In this document: positions 8,700 to 16,444 of the stretch, one piece after another | Position numbering within the stretch: the stretch's first letter is position 1 | How the letters are laid out: each line of letters opens with the position of its first letter | Assembly: GCF_003337555.1 (NCBI RefSeq) | Contig: NZ_QPJK01000012.1 | Location: forward strand, 124,001 to 188,000 | Direction of reading: 5' to 3' | From: Pseudorhodoferax soli | Lineage (GTDB): Bacteria; Pseudomonadota; Gammaproteobacteria; Burkholderiales; Burkholderiaceae_C | Length of the DNA stretch: 64,000 nucleotides | Made by a program: the position numbers and the translations under genes | The notes under the pieces: generated by a model | Told to the model about the DNA's origin: nothing | The model's database searches: none | Seen by the model: the letters and a program-made list of their open reading frames with translations, nothing else

Positions 8700-9509
8700 A
8701 TGACGGAGACAAGCACCCCGGCCGAAGGCCGCATCGTGACCGAGCAGCGTGGCCACATCCTGCTGATCGGCATCGACCGGCCGGCCAAGCGCAACGGCTT
8801 CACGCCCGCCATGCAGCACCAGCTGGCCGAGGCCTACACGCGGCTGGACGACGACCCGGCCCTGCGCGTGGGCGTGCTGCATGCGCTGGGCGCGCACTTC
8901 ACCGCGGGGCTCGACCTGCCCAGCTTCGCGCCGCTGATGCAGCGCGGCGAGAAGGCCATCCCCGACGGCCTGGTCGATCCGGTGGACCTGGGCATGCCGC
9001 AGTACCGCCGACGCACCAAGCCCATGGTGGTGGCGGTGCAGGGCATCACCTACACGCTGGGCATCGAACTGATGCTGGCGGCCGACATCGTGGTGGCGGC
9101 GGACGACTGCCGCTTCTCGCAGCTGGAGGTGCAGCGCGGCATCATGGCCACGGGCGGCGCCACGCTGCGCATGGCCGAGCGCGCCGGCAGCGGCAACGCG
9201 CTGCTGCACCTGCTGACGGCCGACGTGTTCGACGCGGCCGAGGCGCTGCGGCTGAACTTCGTGCAGAAGGTGGTGCCGGCCGGCCAGCAACTGACCGAGG
9301 CCTTGCGCATTGCCGACGCCATCGCGGCGCAGGCACCGCTGGCGGTGGTGGCCACGCGGCTGTCGGTGCGCAAGACCGTGGAGGAAGGCGTGGCCGCGGC
9401 GGTCGGCGAGTTCATCACGGTGCAGAAGGGCCTGGCCAACAGCGAGGATGCGGCGGAAGGTGTGCGCGCCTTCGTGGAGCGGCGCACGGCGCGGTTCAGC
9501 GGCAGGTAG
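8700..9509 (+). CDS. crotonase / enoyl-CoA hydratase family protein
   Basis: The product has 269 residues with a crotonase fold. The first oxyanion-hole segment is ALGAHFTAGLDL and the second VAVQGITYTLGIELMLAAD, the CoA-binding features of the family. The usual pair of catalytic glutamates is not clear: the segment GIMATGGATLRMAERAG corresponds to the region after them. It may hydrate enoyl-CoA or carry out another crotonase-type reaction. A strong ribosome binding site (AAGGAGG) lies seven bases before the ATG. It follows the hydroxybutyryl-CoA dehydrogenase gene on the same strand and may share its transcript. The exact substrate cannot be read from sequence. Confidence 0.85.
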   Translation: MTETSTPAEGRIVTEQRGHILLIGIDRPAKRNGFTPAMQHQLAEAYTRLDDDPALRVGVLHALGAHFTAGLDLPSFAPLMQRGEKAIPDGLVDPVDLGMPQYRRRTKPMVVAVQGITYTLGIELMLAADIVVAADDCRFSQLEVQRGIMATGGATLRMAERAGSGNALLHLLTADVFDAAEALRLNFVQKVVPAGQQLTEALRIADAIAAQAPLAVVATRLSVRKTVEEGVAAAVGEFITVQKGLANSEDAAEGVRAFVERRTARFSGR

Positions 9510-9521
9510 CCACCGCCACCT

Positions 9522-10076
9522 TCAGGGCGGCAGCCGCCCCACGACCTCCAGCGCGCCCCCAGGCGCGGCGCGCACCACGATGCCCTCGCCCGACGCCGGG
9601 AAGACCCCTGTCAGTGCCGTGATGTTGACCTGGTGCGTGACCACCACCAGCACGCCGGGCCCGCGCCAGGCTGCCAGCACGGCGCGCGCAGCCGCGGTCT
9701 GGCGCGCGGACTGGGCCGCGTCCTCGTTGAAGAAGGAGTTGAAGACCGGCGCCGGCTGCACACGGCCCGGGAAAGCCAGTTCGGCCGTGTCCAGGGTGCG
9801 GCACCACTGGCTGCTCAGCACCTGGCCCACGGTAACGCCGCGGGCACGAAAGCGCGCGCCGAGTTCCTGCGCCTGCGCACGGCCGCGCTCGCCGAGATTG
9901 CGCTGCGTGCCGCAGTCGCCGAGGCGGAACTGCGGCGGATCGCCTGTGCCCGGTGCGTCGGCATGGCGGAACAGCACGGCGGCGTCCGGGCCCAGCGCGG
10001 GCCAGGGCTGCGCCAGCGCCGGCAGGGCCGCAATGGCAAGTGCGGCACCGGCCGCGGTGAGATGTCGTCGTCGCAT
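9522..10076 (-). CDS. secreted histidine phosphatase-family protein
   Basis: Starting at the ATG at 10076 gives 184 residues with a clear signal peptide (MRRRHLTAAGAALAIAALPALA), which is why this start was chosen over longer frames that begin at 10268. The mature part shows the histidine phosphatase signature LFRHADAPG, in which the histidine would be phosphorylated, and a second conserved histidine in VVVTHQVNITALTG. Cysteines in DCG and SQWCRT suggest a periplasmic disulfide. The substrate is not predictable. It converges with the crotonase gene, 12 bases apart. Confidence 0.8.
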   Translation of the reverse strand: MRRRHLTAAGAALAIAALPALAQPWPALGPDAAVLFRHADAPGTGDPPQFRLGDCGTQRNLGERGRAQAQELGARFRARGVTVGQVLSSQWCRTLDTAELAFPGRVQPAPVFNSFFNEDAAQSARQTAAARAVLAAWRGPGVLVVVTHQVNITALTGVFPASGEGIVVRAAPGGALEVVGRLPP

Positions 10077-10194
10077 GGCAGCCCTTCCCAAAAGCCGGAC
10101 CGTGGCGGCCCAGGTTCTGCGACCATAGCCGCGCCACACGCGCCGACCCGCAAAGCCCCTGGCGGCGCCGGCCCACATCCCAGGAGACCGCCAC

Positions 10195-11019
10195 ATGCCC
10201 CGCAGCACCGCCGAGAAACGCGCCGCCTTCCATGCCCTGCACCGTGCGGGCTGCTTCGTGCTTCCCAACCCCTGGGACCGCGGCAGCGCACGCTATCTCG
10301 AAAGCCTGGGATTCCAGGCCCTGGCGTCCACCAGTTCAGGGCACGCCTGGTCGCACGCAGAAGCCGACGGCGCGATGCCGCGCGATGCCGTGCTGGCCCA
10401 CCTGCGCGAGATCGTGGCCGCCACCGAACTGCCCGTGAACGCCGACTTCGAGGACGGCTACGGCGACACGCCCGAGGACGTGGCCGAGAGCGTGCGCCTG
10501 GCCGTCGCGACCGGCGTGGCCGGCCTGTCGATCGAGGACGGCACGGGCAGCGCGGCCGATCCGCAGTACCCGCTGGACGTGGCCGTGGCGCGCCTGGCTG
10601 CGGCGCGCGCCACCATCGATGCGGCCGGCGGCGACACACTGCTGGTCGGCCGTGCCGAGAACTTCATCGTCGGCCGGCCCGACCTGGACGACACGCTGGC
10701 CCGGCTGCGCGCCTATGCCGCCGCTGGCGCCGACTGCCTGTACGCGCCCGGCATCCGCACGCGCGAGCAGATCGCGGCCGTGGTGGCCGCCGTCGCGCCC
10801 AAGCCGGTCAACCTGCTCGTGGGCGGCACCTTCGAGATGACCATGGCCGAGATCGCAGCGCTGGGTGTGCGCCGCGTCAGCGTGGGCGGCGGCCTGGCGC
10901 GCGCAGCCTGGGGTGGCTTCATGCGCGCCGCCAAGGACCTGGCCCAGCACGGCCGCTTCGACGGCTTCGCGGGCGCGGCCACGGGCGCGGAGCTGAACGG
11001 GCTGTTCAGCGCCCGTTAG
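10195..11019 (+). CDS. isocitrate lyase / PEP mutase family protein
   Basis: The product has 274 residues of the PEP mutase/isocitrate lyase superfamily, alpha/beta barrel enzymes that cleave or rearrange C-C or C-P bonds of 2-oxo acids with Mg2+. Visible features are LPNPWDRGSARYLESLGFQALASTS at the N-terminus, the metal-binding NADFEDGYGD (about residues 82-91) and a second acidic loop SIEDGTG. The usual catalytic cysteine motif K-K-C-G-H of isocitrate lyases is absent, so it belongs to the smaller oxaloacetate decarboxylase/carboxyphosphonoenolpyruvate-like group. It overlaps the convergent LprI-like gene by four bases. Substrate unknown. Confidence 0.85.
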   Translation: MPRSTAEKRAAFHALHRAGCFVLPNPWDRGSARYLESLGFQALASTSSGHAWSHAEADGAMPRDAVLAHLREIVAATELPVNADFEDGYGDTPEDVAESVRLAVATGVAGLSIEDGTGSAADPQYPLDVAVARLAAARATIDAAGGDTLLVGRAENFIVGRPDLDDTLARLRAYAAAGADCLYAPGIRTREQIAAVVAAVAPKPVNLLVGGTFEMTMAEIAALGVRRVSVGGGLARAAWGGFMRAAKDLAQHGRFDGFAGAATGAELNGLFSAR

Positions 11020-11390
11020 AACTTGCTCGGCTGGCAGCCAGCGCTGCGGCATTCGCGCGCGCGCTCCTGCAGGAACTCCAGGCGCTTGCGCGTGGTCCGC
11101 GTGGCGCAGGACAGGTTCACATAGAAGCCGGAATCGATGCGCCTGGAGCAGGCGGCATTGCGCTCCTCGATCCAGGCCAGCTGGGTTTCCTTGAGCTTTG
11201 CGCGCCCGTCCGCCTGCAGGCGCGGCGCGAGGTCCTTGTAGGCCTGGTTGAGTTCGGCATCGGTCTCGATGTAGACCTTGTTCAGGCAGTACAGCCCGTC
11301 GAAGTCGTCGCGCGGCTTGTCGCAATTCTGCTGGGCAAGCGCCGGCAGCGCGGCGAGCACGAAGGAGGTGGCAAGAAGCAGTGTCTTCAT
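11016..11390 (-). CDS. small secreted cysteine-rich protein, LprI/DUF1311-like
   Basis: The product has 124 residues with a signal peptide (MKTLLLATSFVLAALPALAQ) and a mature part containing six cysteines. The segment LNQAYKDLAPRL followed by KETQLAWIEERNAAC resembles the lysozyme-inhibitor LprI / DUF1311 family, whose members are small periplasmic helical proteins. A role in protecting the wall from lysozyme is a family-level guess. The ATG at 11390 was chosen because the signal peptide begins there. It is divergent from the PheC-like binding-protein gene. Confidence 0.75.
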   Translation of the reverse strand: MKTLLLATSFVLAALPALAQQNCDKPRDDFDGLYCLNKVYIETDAELNQAYKDLAPRLQADGRAKLKETQLAWIEERNAACSRRIDSGFYVNLSCATRTTRKRLEFLQERARECRSAGCQPSKF

Positions 11391-11484
11391 GGGCGTGGTG
11401 GGTGGAGGAAAGCAGGGCCCGAGTCTCGCATCGCGCCGGGCCCGGAGCCGGTACGATGCGCCGCTCGATCCACCAGGAACAGAC

Positions 11485-12273
11485 ATGATGCAACGCAAGC
11501 CCCTGATGCAGGCCCTCTTCGGGGCCGCCGTGCTGGCCGCTTCCGCCTTTCTGGCCACGGCCCAGGCCGGCCCGCGGCTGGACAAGATCGTGGAGAGCAA
11601 GACGCTGCGCGTGGGCACGCCGGGCGACTACCGGCCGTTCGCGATCAAGACCGACACCGGCTACAGCGGCCACGACATCGACCTCATCGAGGCCATGGCC
11701 AAGGAGCTGGGTGCCAAGGTCGAGTACGTGCCGACCAGCTGGCCCAACCTCATGAAGGACATCCAGGCCGACAGGTTCGACGTGGCCGTGGGCGGCATCA
11801 CGCGCAACGTGACGCGGCTGCGCCAGGTCGACATGCTGCCGGGCTATGCGCCCTTCGGCAAGGTGGCGCTGGTGCGCGCGGCCGACAAGGACAGGTTCCG
11901 CACGCGCGAGAGCCTGAACCAGGCCGGCGTGCGCGTGATCAAGAACCCGGGCGGCACCAACGAGGCCTATGTGCTGCAGAACCTCACGGCCGCCCAGGTC
12001 AGCACGCACGACAAGAACGCCGAGATCCCCGCCCTGATCGCCGAAGGCAAGGGCGACGTGATGATCACCGAGACCTACGAGGCGCTGCACTACGCACGCA
12101 CCGATCCGCGGCTGTACGCGGCCTTCATCGACGCACCGCTGACGCCCGTCAACACCCTGGGCTTCATGGCGCCGACCGACGACGCCGACTACCTGCGCGT
12201 GCTGCGCTTCGCCTGGGAGCTCGTGGACAGCCGCGGTGCGGTGCGCGAGGCCGCCGCGAAATGGCTCAAATGA
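11485..12273 (+). CDS. periplasmic solute-binding-fold protein, PheC (cyclohexadienyl dehydratase)-like
   Basis: The product has 262 residues: a signal peptide (about 1-30, cleaved near AQAGP) and a family-3 extracellular solute-binding domain. Several stretches match what I recall of periplasmic cyclohexadienyl dehydratase PheC rather than amino acid binding proteins: GTPGDYRPF, PTSWPNLMKDI and NPGGTNE. PheC converts prephenate or arogenate to phenylpyruvate or phenylalanine. No ABC permease or ATPase gene adjoins, which fits an enzyme better than a transporter component. A ribosome binding site (AGGAA) precedes the ATG at 11485; a second ATG is at 11488. The stop region overlaps the next gene. 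Confidence 0.75.
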   Translation: MMQRKPLMQALFGAAVLAASAFLATAQAGPRLDKIVESKTLRVGTPGDYRPFAIKTDTGYSGHDIDLIEAMAKELGAKVEYVPTSWPNLMKDIQADRFDVAVGGITRNVTRLRQVDMLPGYAPFGKVALVRAADKDRFRTRESLNQAGVRVIKNPGGTNEAYVLQNLTAAQVSTHDKNAEIPALIAEGKGDVMITETYEALHYARTDPRLYAAFIDAPLTPVNTLGFMAPTDDADYLRVLRFAWELVDSRGAVREAAAKWLK

Positions 12274-12839
12274 AGCCGGTCGCCCTGCACCACGCGAGCC
12301 GGTTGATCAACCACGGGCCCACGGTGCTCGTGACCAGCGCGCATGGCGGGCGCCGCAACGTGATGGCGGCGGCCTGGTCCATGCCCGTGGAGTTCACGCC
12401 GCCGCGCATCGCGGTGGTGATCGACAAGAGCACCTTCACGCGCGAACTGGTCATGGCCAGCGGTGCGTTCGCGCTGTGCATTCCGGGCGCCCTGCTGGCG
12501 GACCTGGCGTATGCCGTGGGCAGCACCAGCGGGCGCGAGGCCGACAAGTTCGCACGCCACGGCATCGTGGCGGCCAGCGGCCCGGTGCTGGGCATGCCGG
12601 TGCTCGAAGAGGGCTGCGTCGGCTGGCTGGAATGCCGGCTGATCCCCGAACGCCACACCGAGACGGCCTACGACACCTGCTTCGGTGAGGTGATGGCTGC
12701 GGCCGCCGATCCGCGTGTGTTCGCGGACGGGCATTGGTCGTTTCGCGACGACAACGCCGACCTGCAGACCTTGCACCACCTGGGTGCCGGCCTCTTCGCG
12801 CGCGCCGCGGGCACGGTGCAGGCGCGCGCGCCAGCCTGA
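12261..12839 (+). CDS. flavin reductase-like FMN-binding protein
   Basis: The product has 192 residues with the flavin reductase/FMN-binding split-barrel pattern: GPTVLVTSAHGGRRNVMAAAW followed by PPRIAVVIDKSTFT and GAFALCIPG. Proteins of this family bind FMN and reduce it with NAD(P)H or act as electron carriers. The ATG at 12261 lies ten bases after a GAGG and overlaps the end of the preceding gene by 13 bases; an alternative ATG at 12270 overlaps the stop as ATGA and would give 189 residues. It converges with the phcQ-like gene. Partner enzyme unknown. Confidence 0.82.
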   Translation: MAQMKPVALHHASRLINHGPTVLVTSAHGGRRNVMAAAWSMPVEFTPPRIAVVIDKSTFTRELVMASGAFALCIPGALLADLAYAVGSTSGREADKFARHGIVAASGPVLGMPVLEEGCVGWLECRLIPERHTETAYDTCFGEVMAAAADPRVFADGHWSFRDDNADLQTLHHLGAGLFARAAGTVQARAPA

Positions 12840-12840
12840 G

Positions 12841-13818
12841 TCAGCGGGCCTGCCCGATGCGCTCGATGGCCGCGGCCATCCAGTCGCGCCGCAGTCTCTC
12901 GGGCGGCGGCAACGCACCCGGCACCACCAGCCAGCGGCCTTCGCCGTGGGGCTGCAGCGTGGCGCTGCCCTCGGTCCACAGCAGCCAGGCCAGCCAGGCC
13001 GTGCCGGCGGCGGTGACGGGCGCCGCCGTGGTCGCCTCCAGCGGCCAGACCAGCGCCGCACGGTCGCGCACGATCAGCTTGCCTTCGTGGATCTCCGAGG
13101 CGCCGGCCAGCGCTTCGTCGAGCACCGCCAGCGGCGGGCGCGCGCTGCCCTGGTCGGCGAACCAGCGGCCCCAGGCGGCCAGTTCGGTGCCGATGGCGAT
13201 GCTGCGCGCTGTCTCGGCCTGCATCAGGTCGGCGTGGTCGGTGCTGTGCCAGTCGATCGCGGGCGAGCGGCAACCCAGCACGCTTGCGGACTGCAGGAAG
13301 GCCTCGACGCGCGGCGCATGGTCGGGCCGCACGAAGCCGGCGCAGGCCACCACCAGCTGGGTCACGCGCTCGGCCAGCAACTGCTGCTGTTGGACCATCA
13401 GCTTTTCGCGCAGCAGCATGTCGCGTTCGCTGCGCAGCGCGGCCAGTTCCAGCGCGTTCTTGAGGTCGGCGCGCAGGCTCTCCAGGTCCCAGGGCTTGGT
13501 GATGTAGCGGTAGATGTGGCCGGAGTTGATGGCCTCGATGGCCTCGCCGAGTTCGGAGTAGGCCGTGGTCAGCATGCGCACGATGTTGGGGTGGTTGTCG
13601 TGCGCGTGGCGCAGCAGCTCGTTGCCGTAGGCGCCGGGCATGCGCTGGTCGGACACCAGCACGGCGATCTCGTCGGCATGCTCGGCCAGCATGGCCTTGC
13701 CGGCCTCGACCGAGGAGGCCGTGAGGACCGGGGCCAGGGGAGAGACGAGGCGCTCGAAGTACTTCAGCGCCATGACTTCGTCGTCCACGTACAGGATTTT
13801 CTGGGGTTGCTTGCTCAT
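12841..13818 (-). CDS. phcQ: response regulator, PhcQ-like, of a 3-hydroxy fatty acid ester signalling operon
   Basis: The product has 325 residues. Residues 7-125 are a receiver domain with acidic residues near 12-13, phospho-acceptor Asp57 in LVSDQRMPG and conserved Lys108 in ITKPW. A helical, coiled-coil-like segment follows (about 125-165), then a C-terminal region without a DNA-binding motif. In Ralstonia PhcQ is the fourth product of the phc operon and takes part in relaying the quorum signal to PhcA. The ATG overlaps the phcR stop as ATGA, so translation is coupled. Identity rests on operon order and domain make-up. Confidence 0.8.
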   Translation of the reverse strand: MSKQPQKILYVDDEVMALKYFERLVSPLAPVLTASSVEAGKAMLAEHADEIAVLVSDQRMPGAYGNELLRHAHDNHPNIVRMLTTAYSELGEAIEAINSGHIYRYITKPWDLESLRADLKNALELAALRSERDMLLREKLMVQQQQLLAERVTQLVVACAGFVRPDHAPRVEAFLQSASVLGCRSPAIDWHSTDHADLMQAETARSIAIGTELAAWGRWFADQGSARPPLAVLDEALAGASEIHEGKLIVRDRAALVWPLEATTAAPVTAAGTAWLAWLLWTEGSATLQPHGEGRWLVVPGALPPPERLRRDWMAAAIERIGQAR

Positions 13819-14981
13819 GTTCTGGCGTCCTCGGTGCTCGGGAAGGTCAGGGTGACGGTGCAGCCCTGTCCGGGTTCGGAGTGGATGGCGATGCCGCCGC
13901 CGGCGGCCTGGACGACGCGCCGGCAGAACACCAGGCCCATGCCATTGCCACCACTGGCGGCGCGCGTGGTCAGCGGCTCCAGTGTCAGCCGCGCGAGGAT
14001 GTCGGGTGCGATGCCGCAGCCGTTGTCGATGAAGCGGATCCAGGCGCTGCGCGACGGCTCCGCCTGCGGCGTCCGGCCGAACTCGATGCGCAGCTGCGGC
14101 CTGGCGACGCCGCGCAAGGCGAGCAGCGCGTTCTTGGTGAGCGTGCACAGCACCAGGTACAGCAGGTCGCGGCGGCCGGGCAGGCGGAAATCCTGCCGCG
14201 GCTCCAGCGCCACGCAGTCGCGCTCCTCGCCCTCGAAGGGGTACTCGGCCAGCAGCGCGCGGGTCAGCGCGCCAGCGTACAGGGGCGGTTCCACAGCGCC
14301 AGGCAAGGCGTCGCGCGCGGACTGCACGAAGCTGGCCACCAGCGACTGGCAGTACAGCGCGCGCCGCTCGGCCGAATCGATCGCGGCGATCACCTCGCCC
14401 GCGCGGTGCTCGTTGAAGACCGCCCGGCCTTCGCCCGACGCCTGGGCCGCGTAGCGGTCGCGCAGCGCCGCCATGTAGCCGCGCACGGTGCCCAGCGGGG
14501 TGTTGAGCTCGTGCGCGAGGAAACCCAGCGTCTCGCGCATGGCCAGGACGCGGCTCTCGTGCAGCGCGCTTTCGCGCGTGCGGTGGCGGTGCCAGGCCAG
14601 CGCATCGCGCAGCGCCTGGCGTGCAGCCGCTTCCTCCAGCGGCTTCTGCAGGATGCGGAACACGCGGCCTTCGTTGACGGCGGCGATCGCCAAATCGGTG
14701 TCGGCATAGGCCGTGCACAGCAGCGGCACCAGGTGCCGGTGCTGGCGCTGCAGCTCCTGCAGCAGCTCCAGGCCGGTGCGCTGCGGCATGCGGTAGTCGG
14801 TGACGACCACGGCGATGCGGTGGCCGCTGCGGCCCAGCAGCTGCAGTGCCTCGTCGACGCTGGCCACGGTCTCGATGCGGAACTCGTTGGCGTAGGTGCG
14901 GCTGAACCACTTGCGCGCGAGCGCCTCGTCGTCGACCACGAGGACGGTGTCGGCTTCCGGTTCCATGGGCGCGGCGTGCAT
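13815..14981 (-). CDS. phcR: PhcR-like hybrid: receiver domain followed by histidine kinase
   Basis: The product has 388 residues with an unusual layout: a receiver first (Asp62 in VVTDYRMPQ, Lys113 in LQKPLEE), then a histidine kinase in place of a DNA-binding domain. The H-box is LAHELNTPLG (His157) and the ATPase part shows DNGCGI and GGNGMGLVFC. This matches PhcR of Ralstonia, described as a response regulator whose output is a kinase domain. It should receive phosphate from PhcS and pass the signal on. It starts 14 bases after phcS and overlaps phcQ by four bases. Confidence 0.85.
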   Translation of the reverse strand: MHAAPMEPEADTVLVVDDEALARKWFSRTYANEFRIETVASVDEALQLLGRSGHRIAVVVTDYRMPQRTGLELLQELQRQHRHLVPLLCTAYADTDLAIAAVNEGRVFRILQKPLEEAAARQALRDALAWHRHRTRESALHESRVLAMRETLGFLAHELNTPLGTVRGYMAALRDRYAAQASGEGRAVFNEHRAGEVIAAIDSAERRALYCQSLVASFVQSARDALPGAVEPPLYAGALTRALLAEYPFEGEERDCVALEPRQDFRLPGRRDLLYLVLCTLTKNALLALRGVARPQLRIEFGRTPQAEPSRSAWIRFIDNGCGIAPDILARLTLEPLTTRAASGGNGMGLVFCRRVVQAAGGGIAIHSEPGQGCTVTLTFPSTEDART

Positions 14982-14995
14982 GGCGGGGCTGTGCC

Positions 14996-16438
14996 TCAGG
15001 CCGGGACTGCGCCGGCCGGCGCGCCCAGGGCCGCGGGTGGCGGGATGGCGGTGGATGGAGCGCCCGGGTCAGCCGCAGCATCGGCGGTGGCCAGGGCCAG
15101 GTCGAAGCGGAACTCGGTCCACGCGCCCTCTTCGCTGGCCACCGTGAGGTGCCCACCGTGGCGCTGCACGATGGCATAGCAGACGGCCAGGCCCAGGCCC
15201 AGGCCCTGCCCCACCTCGCGCGTGGTGAAGAAGGGCTCGAACACGCGCTCCAGGTTCTCCCTCGCGATGCCGGTGCCGTTGTCGCGCACGTGCACGAACA
15301 GCCGCGCTCCCTGGCGCTCGGCCCGGACCACGATCTGCGGCTCCAGGCCCGCACGGCGTTGTGCGGCCTTGTGCAGTGCCAGCGCCGCATTGCCGAGCAG
15401 GTTCACGAGCACGCCGATGACGGCAGGCTCGTCACCACGCACATGGGTGTCCAGCGGCAGATCGGTCTCGATGTCCACGCCCTTCAATTCGAAGCCGGTG
15501 AGCCGTAGCGCCGAGCGCAGCGCTTTCTCGAACAGGAAGATGCGTTCGCTGTCGCCGCCGGGCTTCTGGTAGGCGAAGGTCTTGAGGTCGCTCACGATGC
15601 TCTGCACGCGCAGCATGCCGTCCTTGGCGTCGGTCAGACTTTCCTTGAGCTCGGCGCTGGCGGCCACGGCCGGGTCCATCAGCGCCATGTTGAGCGCCAT
15701 CATGCTGTAGTTGACGGGGTTGTTGACCTCGTGCAGCAGCCCGGCCGACAGCGTGCCCAGGGCGGCCATCTTCTCCTGTTGCATCATCATGCCCTTGATC
15801 TGGGCCAGGGCATGGTTGGTGCTTTGCAGCGTGGCGTTCTTCTCCGCCACCTCGCGCTTCAGCGCGAACAGCTTGAGCCTGGCGCGTTCGTTGAAGACCG
15901 TGCACACCGACGAGGCCGTCGCCGAAAACAGCAAGAAGATGGTGTTGCCTATAAGCGCCCCCCCTGGCACAGGAGCATGCAGATGCAGCAAGCCCGCCAG
16001 GAAATAGGCGACGCAGGTGAATGCGCCCAGGCCGACCGACTGCATCAAACCGATCGGCATGACAATGCCGGATGCGTACAGGGCCAGGCTCAGCCCGAAG
16101 ACGTAGGGCGACAAGGCCCCGTCGGTCCGGTAGATCATCCAGACGATCATGATCTGCGGCAACAGCAGCCATGCCACCGTGATGGCGCGCACATACTTGT
16201 CGGCGAAGCGCGAGTACAGCAACGCCAGCAGCAAGCCGAGCACGATGGTGGTCACGCCGCGCGCCACGCCCAGGGGCAGCACGGATCCCGGATAGAACGC
16301 CATGTCCAGGCCCACGCCACCGGGCACCAACACGCACGCCACGATGCAGCCGGCGCGGCTGTAGGCCAGGCGGAACTCGGACAGTTCTGTCTCGTAGTCG
16401 ACCTTCAGCGCGGTCGTCAGCTGTGGCGCGGCGTCCAT
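14996..16438 (-). CDS. phcS: PhcS-like membrane sensor histidine kinase
   Basis: The product has 480 residues. About six hydrophobic segments lie between residues 28 and 180, with very short loops, so the sensor is buried in the membrane, as expected for detecting a hydrophobic fatty acid ester. A coiled coil (about 185-225) leads to the H-box LLHEVNNPVNY (His236) and an ATPase domain with NLLGNAAL (N-box), DNGTGI and GQGLGLGLAV. The Ala/Pro-rich C-terminal 35 residues are probably disordered. It lies six bases after phcB. By analogy with Ralstonia, 3-hydroxy-acyl methyl ester controls its kinase activity. Confidence 0.87.
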   Translation of the reverse strand: MDAAPQLTTALKVDYETELSEFRLAYSRAGCIVACVLVPGGVGLDMAFYPGSVLPLGVARGVTTIVLGLLLALLYSRFADKYVRAITVAWLLLPQIMIVWMIYRTDGALSPYVFGLSLALYASGIVMPIGLMQSVGLGAFTCVAYFLAGLLHLHAPVPGGALIGNTIFLLFSATASSVCTVFNERARLKLFALKREVAEKNATLQSTNHALAQIKGMMMQQEKMAALGTLSAGLLHEVNNPVNYSMMALNMALMDPAVAASAELKESLTDAKDGMLRVQSIVSDLKTFAYQKPGGDSERIFLFEKALRSALRLTGFELKGVDIETDLPLDTHVRGDEPAVIGVLVNLLGNAALALHKAAQRRAGLEPQIVVRAERQGARLFVHVRDNGTGIARENLERVFEPFFTTREVGQGLGLGLAVCYAIVQRHGGHLTVASEEGAWTEFRFDLALATADAAADPGAPSTAIPPPAALGAPAGAVPA

Positions 16439-16444
16439 CGCAGC

